From NCBI GenBank assembly GCA_001941065.1, contig MSHJ01000005.1:248001-312000 (forward strand): 64,000 bases of DNA, given 5' to 3'. The position numbers were made by a program, and so were the translations under genes. The DNA comes from Alistipes sp. Zagget8 (GTDB lineage Bacteria; Bacteroidota; Bacteroidia; Bacteroidales; Rikenellaceae). The notes below the pieces were generated by a model. It was not told where the DNA came from, made no database searches, and was given only the letters and a program-made list of their open reading frames with translations. Below are positions 9,658 to 18,443 of this stretch, in pieces (positions within the stretch are counted from its first letter, which is position 1; every line of letters begins with the position of its first letter).

Positions 9658-10671
9658 ATGTATGACAAACTGAAATATCTTTTTCTGACCGTCCTTCTGG
9701 CGGCCTCCTGTTCCGGTAAGGATCAGGGCGAACCCGTCAACCCCCCCCCGCCCGGCATCGTGCCTAAGGACGGGGTGTTCGAGCAGCGCGGCGAAGGTTC
9801 GTTTGTCTATACGGGCTATGAGCCGTTGAAGGACAAACCGATCACGCTCTACTACTACATTCCCTCCGGCGGCGAGGTCGAACGGATGCCCGTGCTTTTT
9901 TCCATGCACGGCGCCGAGCGCGACGGCACCATCCAGCGCAACGCCTGGAAATATTTCGCCGAAAAGTACGGTTTCGTCGTCCTGGCACCGGAATACTCCA
10001 AGACTTATTATACGGAAAACGACTACCAGTTCGGGAGCGTCTGCCGTTCGTCCGGCTCCGACGTACTGAACGAGGAGTCGCAATGGACCTACCAGACCGT
10101 CGAGGCGCTTTTCGATTATTTCAAAAGCGAGACGGGCAACACCTCCGCAGCCTATTACCTCTTCGGCCATTCGGCCGGCGGGCAGTTCGTTCACCGCTTC
10201 CTGCTGGCCATGCCCGGAGCGCGTGTGGAACGTGCCGTGGCGGCCAATCCCGGGTCGTGGACCTTCCCCTGTGTCGAAGGCATCACGGGAACCGACGGAA
10301 AAACCTACGGCTGGCCCTATGCGGTCGCTGCGACGCCCTTTGCCGATGCCGCGCACCTCACGGCCTTTTTCGCCCGGAAAATGTATGTCCAGATAGGCAC
10401 CGCCGATACCGATGAGAACGACTCGTCGCTGCCCAAGGACGCTCCGTCGATGGCCCAGGGGCCGCATCGTTATGCCCGCGGGCGGAATTTCTTCGCAGCC
10501 TGCACGACGGTGGCGGGGGAGTCGGACATGCCGCTCCGTTTCGTCCTCTCCGAGGTCGAAGGCGTCGGCCACTCGACCCTGCGGATGGTTTACGGCAAAG
10601 CCTCCGTGACGAATCCCGCCGACACCGAGGCCCGCGGAAAAAACAGCGCATTCAATTTATTGTTCGAATAA
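9658..10671 (+). CDS. Alpha/beta-hydrolase lipoprotein (esterase / PHB-depolymerase-like)
   Basis: Lipobox LLAASC; FGHSAGGQFVHRFLLAMP nucleophile elbow; paralog of next CDS. Confidence 0.75.
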   Translation: MYDKLKYLFLTVLLAASCSGKDQGEPVNPPPPGIVPKDGVFEQRGEGSFVYTGYEPLKDKPITLYYYIPSGGEVERMPVLFSMHGAERDGTIQRNAWKYFAEKYGFVVLAPEYSKTYYTENDYQFGSVCRSSGSDVLNEESQWTYQTVEALFDYFKSETGNTSAAYYLFGHSAGGQFVHRFLLAMPGARVERAVAANPGSWTFPCVEGITGTDGKTYGWPYAVAATPFADAAHLTAFFARKMYVQIGTADTDENDSSLPKDAPSMAQGPHRYARGRNFFAACTTVAGESDMPLRFVLSEVEGVGHSTLRMVYGKASVTNPADTEARGKNSAFNLLFE

Positions 10672-10677
10672 ACTGCC

Positions 10678-11685
10678 ATGATAAAACGTACGATCCTTTC
10701 GATTTTCGCCGTGCTCTTCGTCTTTTCGGGCTCTTTCGCCCAAGACGACGGCAAGTTCCGGCGCGGCGGCGGGATGATGGTCTTCACGGGTTACGAACCG
10801 ATGAAGGAGCATCCCGTGAACCTCTATTACTACATCCCCACGCAGGGTAACATCAAGAAGATGCGGGTGCTCATCTCCATGCACGGCGCCGAGCGCAGCG
10901 GCCGCATCCAGCGCGGTGTCTGGCGCAATCTGGCCGAGGAGTACGGCTTCATCGTGCTGGCTCCCGAGTTCAAGCACGACAACGGCTATCTGGAAAACGG
11001 CTACCAGTTCGGCTGGGTCTCCGAGGACCCGAAGATTTTCCGCCTGAGACCGCGCGAGGTGTGGACCTACCAGCTTATCGAGGCTGTTTTCGACTATTTC
11101 AAGGAGAAGACCGGCAACGTGAGCGAAACTTACGATATGTTCGGCCATTCGGCCGGCGGACAGTTCGTTCACCGCTATCTGCTGGCCATGCCCGAGGCAC
11201 GCGTGAGACGTGCCGTGGCGGCCAATCCCGGCAACTACACCTATCCTGACGAGCGCGGGCTCTTCACCCCGTCGGGCGAACCTGCCGATCCTCCCGGCTG
11301 GCCCTATTCGGTGAAGGACACGCCCTTTGCTTCGGACGACTACCTCGCGCCCTTCTTCAAACGCGACCTGGTCATCCTGATCGGTACCGAGGATACCGAG
11401 CCCGTCAGCCCCGACATGGCCGAGAACAACCCCAACCGCATCCAGGGTCGTCACCGCTACGAGCGGGCCTGGAAATTCTTCAACGCCTCGCGCGACATCG
11501 CCCTTAAAAAAGGGCTGGAGTTCAACTGGACCATTCAGGAGGTGCCGGGTGCCGGGCACAACAGCGGCCAGATGGTCTACGGACAGGGGAGCGTGCGCAA
11601 CTGGCGCATCGAGAACGACGAGCGGGTCTACAACCTCAAGGATGTGACGGGCCGCGGGGCCTACAGCCTGATTTTCGAACGATAG
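10678..11685 (+). CDS. Alpha/beta-hydrolase (esterase-like), secreted paralog of 9658 CDS
   Basis: Signal peptide; MFGHSAGGQFVHRYLLAMP; colinear similarity to preceding ORF. Confidence 0.75.
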   Translation: MIKRTILSIFAVLFVFSGSFAQDDGKFRRGGGMMVFTGYEPMKEHPVNLYYYIPTQGNIKKMRVLISMHGAERSGRIQRGVWRNLAEEYGFIVLAPEFKHDNGYLENGYQFGWVSEDPKIFRLRPREVWTYQLIEAVFDYFKEKTGNVSETYDMFGHSAGGQFVHRYLLAMPEARVRRAVAANPGNYTYPDERGLFTPSGEPADPPGWPYSVKDTPFASDDYLAPFFKRDLVILIGTEDTEPVSPDMAENNPNRIQGRHRYERAWKFFNASRDIALKKGLEFNWTIQEVPGAGHNSGQMVYGQGSVRNWRIENDERVYNLKDVTGRGAYSLIFER

Positions 11686-11719
11686 ACCGAACCGAGAACA
11701 AAACTTAAAACCCGAACTT

Positions 11720-14700
11720 ATGAACTATTGTCCTACAAATGCGAATCGTCTGCGGTGTAGGGGTGTGGCGGTGTTCGCCGCACTCGTAACCCTGCTTGTT
11801 CCGGTCTTTGCGTCGGCGCAGGCCGCGCAGCAGAAGCAGCCGGCCGCGTCGAAGACGACCGTCAATGGGTATGTCTTCGACGAGAGCAACCAGCCGCTCT
11901 TCGGAGCCACTGTCACCGAGGAGGGGACCACGAACGCCGTGGCCGTCGACAAGAACGGTTCTTACCGGATTCAGGTGACGCCCCGCGAAGGTCTGAAGCT
12001 GACCTATCGTTTTCTCGGCATGGAGCCGCAGACGGTCGAGGTGGGGCGTCGGAGCACGATCGACGTGGTGCTGAAAAGCGACGCCGTGAAGATCAGCGAC
12101 GTGGTGGTGACCGGTTACGGCAACATCCTCCGGGAGGCCTATACGGGTTCGGCCTCGATACTTTCGTCCAACGACATCTCCCGGCGTGCCGCGGGGTCGT
12201 TCGAGAGCCTGCTCGGCGGACTCGTTCCCGGCCTGCTCTCATCGGGCTCCGGACAGCCCGGCGATGCGGCCGAATTGCGGCTGCGCGGTTTCGGGTCGAT
12301 CGGTTCCGGCGGGCAGCCCCTCTATGTCGTCGACGGGGTGGTCTTCGACCAGGACAACACCTCGGGACACAGCGGTGCGGTGTCGAGCCCCATGGCCACG
12401 CTCAATCCGGCCGACATCGCCAGCATCACCATCCTCAAGGACGCCGCTTCGGCATCGCTCTACGGTTCACAGGGCGCCAACGGCGTGATCGTCATCACCA
12501 CCAAGCAGGGTGTTCCCTCCGACCGCGTGCGCTATACGCTCTCGGTGCAGGCGGGTTTCTCGCGCATCTCCCCGGCCGTGCGGCCCGACCTTGTCGATTC
12601 GGAGCAGTACAAGGAGCTCTGGACCGAAGGCCAGTTCCACCGTCTGGTGCAGCAGGCCGGCGGGTCGTTCGTCGAGAATCTCAACGGGCTCTACAACAAC
12701 AAGCTCGGCTTCACGGTCGACGGCAAGAACTACTACCAGTGGTACAAGCAGGCGCAGCAGGATTTCAACAACTACTACGCCGTTCCCCGGCCTGACGGCT
12801 CCTACCACAACTACGATTTCTGGGGTGCCGACGCCGACAAACTCCCTTCGGTCGACTGGTATGACAAAATCCTGCGCAACGCTTCGTTCCAGCAGTATGA
12901 CCTTTCGCTTTCGGGCGGCAGTTCGACCCTGAAGTACTATATGTCCGTGGGCTATCTCAATCAGCAGGGCATCATCATCAACAGCGACTTGCAGCGCTAT
13001 TCGGCCCGTGTCAGCGTGAGTGCCGACGACCGTAAGAAGCGTATCAACTGGGGCGCTTCGGCCAACATCAGCCGCACCGAACAGTCGGGACCGCTCACCA
13101 GCGGTTCGAATTACAATATGCCCCATTACGCGGCGCTGCTGCTGCCGTCGGTCGTCCCGGCCTACCTCGAAGACGGCTCCTACAATTTCCGTTTCCCCAA
13201 CAACCTGCTCAACGGCAACCACAATCCCATTGCCAGCGCACGGGACAACATCCGCAAACGTCCGCAGTTCAACCTTTTCGCTTCGGCGTGGGTGCGGCTC
13301 AACATCACCGACTGGCTCGATTTCCGTTCGGACATCTCGCAGTATTACATCACCGGCCGGCGCTCCGACTATTTCGACCGGGATTTCGGTACGGGATACC
13401 TCGTGGGCGGCGAGCTGACCGACTACGATTCGAAGCGCCTGAAGACCACCAGCAAGAATATGCTCAATTTCAACTATACGCTCAACGGACGTCACCGCTT
13501 CAGTGCGACGGCGGGGTTGGAACTGGTGGATTTCCGCCAGGAGTGGAATTCCGTGACGGCGGTCAATTTCCTCAACGACCTGCGGCCGGTGCTTTCGTCC
13601 GCCGCCGAGATCTCGGGGTGGAGCGGCAGCGGCTACGACTATTCGCAGGTCTCGATCGTCACCCGTGCCGACTATTCCTACCGCTACCGCTATTTCATCG
13701 GGGGCTCGTTCCGTCAGGACCGCTCTTCGCGCTTCTCGCCCGAACACCGCACGGGTAATTTCTGGTCCGTGTCGGCGGCCTACCGCATTACCAACGAAAA
13801 CTGGGCGTGGCTGAATCCCGTGAAGCGGATATTCAACAACATCAAGTTCAAGGCGAGCTACGGCTACAACGGCAACCTGCCGTCGAATTATTACAACTGG
13901 CGGACGCTTTACAGCGGTTCGGGGCGTTATGACTCCGGGCACGCCCTTTCGCAGACGTTCCGTGCGACTTACGACCTGAGCTGGGAGAAGAACAACGTGC
14001 TCAACGTGGGCGTCGACCTGGGGATGTTCAAAGACCGCATCCGCATCTCGGCCGAGTACTACTCGCGCAAATCCACCGACCTGCTGCAGGAGGTTCCCGT
14101 GTCGCAGGTGTCGGGATACAGCACGATGCTGATGAACACCTCGGCGGGCATCCGCAACCGGGGCTTCGAGCTGGACCTCGACGCCCGCATCCTCAACAAG
14201 CTCTTCAAGTGGAATTTCAAGCTCAACATGGCCACCCTGAGCGCCAAATATTTCGGTCTGGAGCAGGACATCATCGGCTCCAACGCCCAGATCATGCGCA
14301 ACGGACAGAGCGTCGGGGCATGGTACCTGAACAAGTTCGCGGGCATCGACTCCAACACCGGACAGGTGCTCTACTACGGCGTGGACGAATACGGCAACGA
14401 CATCATCTCCAACAGCGACAACCCCTCGTTCCGCCGCATCGTTGGCAAGGGTGTTCCGACCGTGTCGGGCGGTTTCAACACGCTGTTCAGCTACCGCGGC
14501 TGGGACCTCTCGGCGTTGTTCACCTATGCGTGGGGACACGACGTTTACGATTCGCGGGCCGCGGGCCGCACGGGTATCGACGGGCAGTCGATGGACTACA
14601 ACATTGACGTGCGGCAGCTCGACCGCTGGACTCCGGACAACCGTTACGCCTCCAACCGCATCCGCATCAACGGCCAGACCTCGTCGGGCAGCTCCACGCG

Positions 14701-14941
14701 CTATCTCTATAAGGGCGATTACCTCAAGATGAAGAACGTCCGCCTGCAGTACACTTTCCCGGCCAGCACCTTCCGCAAGCTGCGCATGACGGGCTTCACG
14801 CTCTTCGTGCAGGCCGAGAACCTCTGGGTGTGGACCGAGGCGCAGGGATACGATCCCGACCTGCAGATCGACGGTTACATCGCGGCTGCTAAATACCCTT
14901 CGGCCATGACTTTCACGGCCGGTCTCAATTTCAACTTTTAA
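11720..14941 (+). CDS. SusC/RagA family TonB-linked outer membrane protein
   Basis: CarboxypepD_reg-like domain (TTVNGYVFDESNQPLFGATV), plug DVVVTGYGN, LKDAASASLYGSQGANGVIVITTK, C-terminal beta-barrel. Confidence 0.95.
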   Translation: MNYCPTNANRLRCRGVAVFAALVTLLVPVFASAQAAQQKQPAASKTTVNGYVFDESNQPLFGATVTEEGTTNAVAVDKNGSYRIQVTPREGLKLTYRFLGMEPQTVEVGRRSTIDVVLKSDAVKISDVVVTGYGNILREAYTGSASILSSNDISRRAAGSFESLLGGLVPGLLSSGSGQPGDAAELRLRGFGSIGSGGQPLYVVDGVVFDQDNTSGHSGAVSSPMATLNPADIASITILKDAASASLYGSQGANGVIVITTKQGVPSDRVRYTLSVQAGFSRISPAVRPDLVDSEQYKELWTEGQFHRLVQQAGGSFVENLNGLYNNKLGFTVDGKNYYQWYKQAQQDFNNYYAVPRPDGSYHNYDFWGADADKLPSVDWYDKILRNASFQQYDLSLSGGSSTLKYYMSVGYLNQQGIIINSDLQRYSARVSVSADDRKKRINWGASANISRTEQSGPLTSGSNYNMPHYAALLLPSVVPAYLEDGSYNFRFPNNLLNGNHNPIASARDNIRKRPQFNLFASAWVRLNITDWLDFRSDISQYYITGRRSDYFDRDFGTGYLVGGELTDYDSKRLKTTSKNMLNFNYTLNGRHRFSATAGLELVDFRQEWNSVTAVNFLNDLRPVLSSAAEISGWSGSGYDYSQVSIVTRADYSYRYRYFIGGSFRQDRSSRFSPEHRTGNFWSVSAAYRITNENWAWLNPVKRIFNNIKFKASYGYNGNLPSNYYNWRTLYSGSGRYDSGHALSQTFRATYDLSWEKNNVLNVGVDLGMFKDRIRISAEYYSRKSTDLLQEVPVSQVSGYSTMLMNTSAGIRNRGFELDLDARILNKLFKWNFKLNMATLSAKYFGLEQDIIGSNAQIMRNGQSVGAWYLNKFAGIDSNTGQVLYYGVDEYGNDIISNSDNPSFRRIVGKGVPTVSGGFNTLFSYRGWDLSALFTYAWGHDVYDSRAAGRTGIDGQSMDYNIDVRQLDRWTPDNRYASNRIRINGQTSSGSSTRYLYKGDYLKMKNVRLQYTFPASTFRKLRMTGFTLFVQAENLWVWTEAQGYDPDLQIDGYIAAAKYPSAMTFTAGLNFNF

Positions 14942-14953
14942 CCGAACAGCACC

Positions 14954-16543
14954 ATGAAAAAGATACGGATCTATTTGGCTGCGCTTCTCCTGCTTCCGGG
15001 ATTATCCTCTTGCGGGGATTTCCTCGACAAGGAGTCCTATACCGATCAGGACAAGGAGATTCTGAAAACCCCCGAAGGCATCGAGGCGCTGCTCAACGGT
15101 GTTTACGACATCTTCCAGCATGCGAACTACTACGGACGCAACCTGATGGCTTACGAGGCTGCCAAGGGCAACGATTTCTTCGTGCGCGTGTCGAGCGGCA
15201 ACAGCTTCGAGCGCGAGAACCGCTATGCCGAGTCGACCGCCTCGTCGGGAGCCGCCTCGGGGCTGTGGCTCAAGATTTACGGCGGCATCCGAACCGCCAC
15301 CGATGTCATCGAAGCCATCGACGGCGTGCAGGGCATGGGCGAGGACGACCTGCACCGGGTCGAGGGCGAAGCCCGCGCACTGCGCGGACTGGCCTATTTC
15401 GATCTGATGCGGCTGTTCGCCTATCCGCCGCGTTTCTCCTTCCCCGACGGTGAGGAGTATAATATCGGCGCTACACCCGGGGCCTATGCGTGGGGCGTGC
15501 CTATTCTCGAAGGTATGGATATGGCCAATAACATCTTCGACTACGAGGTGCGCCGCGATTCGGCGGTGACGGTATACGGTTACATCGAAGGTGAACTGCT
15601 CGAAGCCAAACGACTGCTGACCGGCACGGCCTCGCGTCAGGGACATGTCAACTATGTGGCCGTCTGCGGCCTGCTGGCGCGTCTGTATCTCTATATGGAG
15701 CGTTGGGACGATGTCGTCGAGCAGGGCGAGGAGGCGTTGAGGGCTGCTGCCGGGACCTACCGGATGATTCCTTACGACACCTACAAGACCTCCTATTACA
15801 AGCCGTTTAACTCGGAGAACATCTGGGAGCTTGTCTACAGCCTTTCGGACAACAACGGCGGCAACAGCCTCAACTACCTCGTCCGCAAGCCCACCTATGA
15901 AAATCCGGGTGCCGAGAACGACGGACAGGTGTCGCAGGCCATCGGCTATGCCGCCTACGGGCTGTTTCCGGCCACGGTTTCCCTGCTGCAGTCCGATCCC
16001 GACGACGTGCGGGGCTATCTGGTCTGCGACCTGGGCATCGCCAACAAGGATTACAAAGGCTACCGCAAATATGTAGGCGAGACCTACCACTATGTCTACA
16101 ACCAGCCCGTCATCCGCCTGCCGGAGATCTACCTGACGCTGGCCGAGGCTTATCTGTGCAAGGAGGGTGGTTCGGTCGCCCTGGCCGAACCCTATTACAA
16201 CTACGTGCGCGAGGCGCGTGTGAACACGACGGGATTCGAATCCTCCACCGTTTCGGGGGCTCTCGCCGAAGTGCTCACCGAACGGCGCCGGGAGCTGATG
16301 CTCGAAGGGCACAACTACTGGGACTATTTCCGCCGCGGCGAAACGATGAAGCGTCCCGAACTGCTTGAAAATGCCAACAAGATAACCATCGCCTTCGGCT
16401 ACGGTTCGGGCAAGAGCCAGGCGCGTATGCAGGTCGTCTATCCGATTCCGCTGTCGGAGCTGGAGGCCAACAAGGCCATCCGCGACCAGCAGAACCCGGG
16501 TTACGAAACCTATGACGAGGTATACCAGACCAATAACGAATAA
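14954..16543 (+). CDS. RagB/SusD family nutrient-binding lipoprotein
   Basis: LSSCGDFLDKESYTD N-terminus; C-terminal RRRELMLEGHNYWDYFRRGE and YPIPLSELEANK. Confidence 0.95.
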   Translation: MKKIRIYLAALLLLPGLSSCGDFLDKESYTDQDKEILKTPEGIEALLNGVYDIFQHANYYGRNLMAYEAAKGNDFFVRVSSGNSFERENRYAESTASSGAASGLWLKIYGGIRTATDVIEAIDGVQGMGEDDLHRVEGEARALRGLAYFDLMRLFAYPPRFSFPDGEEYNIGATPGAYAWGVPILEGMDMANNIFDYEVRRDSAVTVYGYIEGELLEAKRLLTGTASRQGHVNYVAVCGLLARLYLYMERWDDVVEQGEEALRAAAGTYRMIPYDTYKTSYYKPFNSENIWELVYSLSDNNGGNSLNYLVRKPTYENPGAENDGQVSQAIGYAAYGLFPATVSLLQSDPDDVRGYLVCDLGIANKDYKGYRKYVGETYHYVYNQPVIRLPEIYLTLAEAYLCKEGGSVALAEPYYNYVREARVNTTGFESSTVSGALAEVLTERRRELMLEGHNYWDYFRRGETMKRPELLENANKITIAFGYGSGKSQARMQVVYPIPLSELEANKAIRDQQNPGYETYDEVYQTNNE

Positions 16544-16574
16544 ACGAAAATAGAACAATCTAAAACCGAGAACT

Positions 16575-18335
16575 ATGAAAAAGTATCTGTATCGGACGCT
16601 GATCGTACTGTGCTTCGCGCTGGTCGGCTTCTCGTGTGAAAAAGAGGAGTCGAACGAGGAGGTGATGCTCGACGATGTGACGCTGAATTTCGCTCCGGCC
16701 AAGAAATCGGTCCAGGTCGATCTGCCGCTCGACCGGGTCAGCAACTATTGGCATATTTATGCTCCGTCGGAGGATTCGTGGCTCCAATACGAGGTGATCC
16801 CGGGCCGCAAGTCGATGTATGTGGTCGTGGACGGCAACCTCACCGACGATGTGCGCTCCTCCTACATCATGGTGCGCAGCGGACGCCAGACGCAGCGTAT
16901 TCAGGTCGCTCAGGATACCGAGGGCGGCATTTCGCTCTCGTCGGACTACCTTCCGGTGCGTTATCTGGGCGCTTCGTCGTCGCTCACGATCCTCAACACC
17001 GAGTTCCTGACCGACCTGTCGGTTTCGGTCGAGGATACCGAGACGGAGTGGTGCTCCGCGCTGATCGACGGCGACCGGCTCTTCGTCAATACCCGCTTCA
17101 ACGACCGCACGGAGGCTCGCAGCGCCCTGCTGACCGTCACGGGCAAGCGGGCCATTACGGGAGAGACGCGCACGGCCTTCGTCACCGTCTATCAGGGCAA
17201 GGGCGGCATGACGCCCTACGTTTTCGAGATTCCCGATTTCAGCGAGTCGCAGGTCTATAAGGTGATGGACGGCCAGAAACAGGTGGCACAGATCACCCGG
17301 GAGTTCCTGCGTGCGAAAGGCAAGATCAACGCGCAGGCCGTGGTGGTCTACCCGGTGGAGAACGACGAGGTCGACCTCTCGATGGGCTATGTGGCGCAGA
17401 TCGTGCTTGCGAACTCCGATCTGGACGATGCGACCTATACCTATGCTGCCCCGACGGGTGCCGTGCACGGCGGAAGCGTATCGTTCAATATGGCCGACAA
17501 TACGCTGTCGGGCTATATCGCCGGGACGCTGGCCGAGCCTGTGACGAAGATTTATATGCCCGGCGACGTGGGGATGGGGCCCGAGGAGGTCGTGGGCAGC
17601 CAGGAAGCCACCGTGGTTCCGCACGTCATTACCGATGTCCGCAACGCCGAAACCAACGTTTATCCTATCGTGAAGATCGGCACGCAGTACTGGATGGGCC
17701 GGCACCTCAATACGGTCTACTACAACAAGAACAAGAATTTCGAGACCATCCCGACCAATGTGACGACCAATGAAGCGGACCGCCGGAAACCGAACTACTG
17801 CATTTACAGTTACAACAACGGTGCGAGCACGGAATCCGCAGCCGTGACGAACCGCGAGCGCTTCGGGCTGCTTTATCCTTACCTGACTATCGGCGGCTTC
17901 GAGACCGTTGCGGAAGCCGGATTGAGCAATGCGGAAGATCTTATTGCGGACAATCTTTCGCCCGAAGGCTGGATCGTGCCGACCAAGGACGAGGCCAACT
18001 CTCTGAAAGCCTACCTCGGAGGAAACGGCTGCATGGGGCGTCTCCGCCGTTTCGTCGACTACGACGCCGAAGGTCAGCCGCAGGTGTTCCCGACGGCCGG
18101 AAGGCCGGACGACAACATCTCCGGGTTCAATGCTCCCAGAAGCGGTTACAGAAGCCATTCCGGGGCCTGGACCTCCGGAGCGGAGAACGGTTGCTGGATG
18201 TGGACGCGCACTTTCCAGAATGCGACGAATTCTTCCATGTTCCATGTGAGCGATGTGCAGACGTCGCAGAACTCCGCTCGTGCCATGTCCATCCGCAGCC
18301 TCAACGACGGCGGTATCAGGATCAAGGCGCAGTAA
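16575..18335 (+). CDS. BACON-like lipoprotein with C-terminal FISUMP-like domain (candidate surface glycan-binding protein)
   Basis: Lipobox GFSCEKEE; BACON-like repeats; YPIVKIGTQYWMGRHLNTVYYNKNK ... GIRIKAQ; position directly after SusD. Confidence 0.6.
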   Translation: MKKYLYRTLIVLCFALVGFSCEKEESNEEVMLDDVTLNFAPAKKSVQVDLPLDRVSNYWHIYAPSEDSWLQYEVIPGRKSMYVVVDGNLTDDVRSSYIMVRSGRQTQRIQVAQDTEGGISLSSDYLPVRYLGASSSLTILNTEFLTDLSVSVEDTETEWCSALIDGDRLFVNTRFNDRTEARSALLTVTGKRAITGETRTAFVTVYQGKGGMTPYVFEIPDFSESQVYKVMDGQKQVAQITREFLRAKGKINAQAVVVYPVENDEVDLSMGYVAQIVLANSDLDDATYTYAAPTGAVHGGSVSFNMADNTLSGYIAGTLAEPVTKIYMPGDVGMGPEEVVGSQEATVVPHVITDVRNAETNVYPIVKIGTQYWMGRHLNTVYYNKNKNFETIPTNVTTNEADRRKPNYCIYSYNNGASTESAAVTNRERFGLLYPYLTIGGFETVAEAGLSNAEDLIADNLSPEGWIVPTKDEANSLKAYLGGNGCMGRLRRFVDYDAEGQPQVFPTAGRPDDNISGFNAPRSGYRSHSGAWTSGAENGCWMWTRTFQNATNSSMFHVSDVQTSQNSARAMSIRSLNDGGIRIKAQ

Positions 18336-18363
18336 TCCTTCGTAAAGAGGAATGCCGGAGCCG

Positions 18364-18400
18364 AGCTTTCATGGTCCGACGGGCCATGAAAGCTTTTTTT
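18364..18400 (+). terminator. Rho-independent terminator after PUL SusCD unit
   Basis: AGCTTTCATGGTCC-GAC-GGGCCATGAAAGCT stem followed by T-run. Confidence 0.9.
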
Positions 18401-18412
18401 CGAAAAAAAGAT

Positions 18413-18420
18413 TAAATTTG
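18413..18420 (+). promoter_or_regulatory. -7 box (TAAATTTG) upstream of HTCS gene
   Basis: Matches TAnnTTTG 24 nt before ATG; no clear -33 TTTG. Confidence 0.4.
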
Positions 18421-18443
18421 TTTTCGGATACAGCGAATTGCCC

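Noticed and set aside
12467-14539. 690-aa antisense ORF within SusC
   Set aside because: Same GC-driven shadow effect; the SusC frame is complete.
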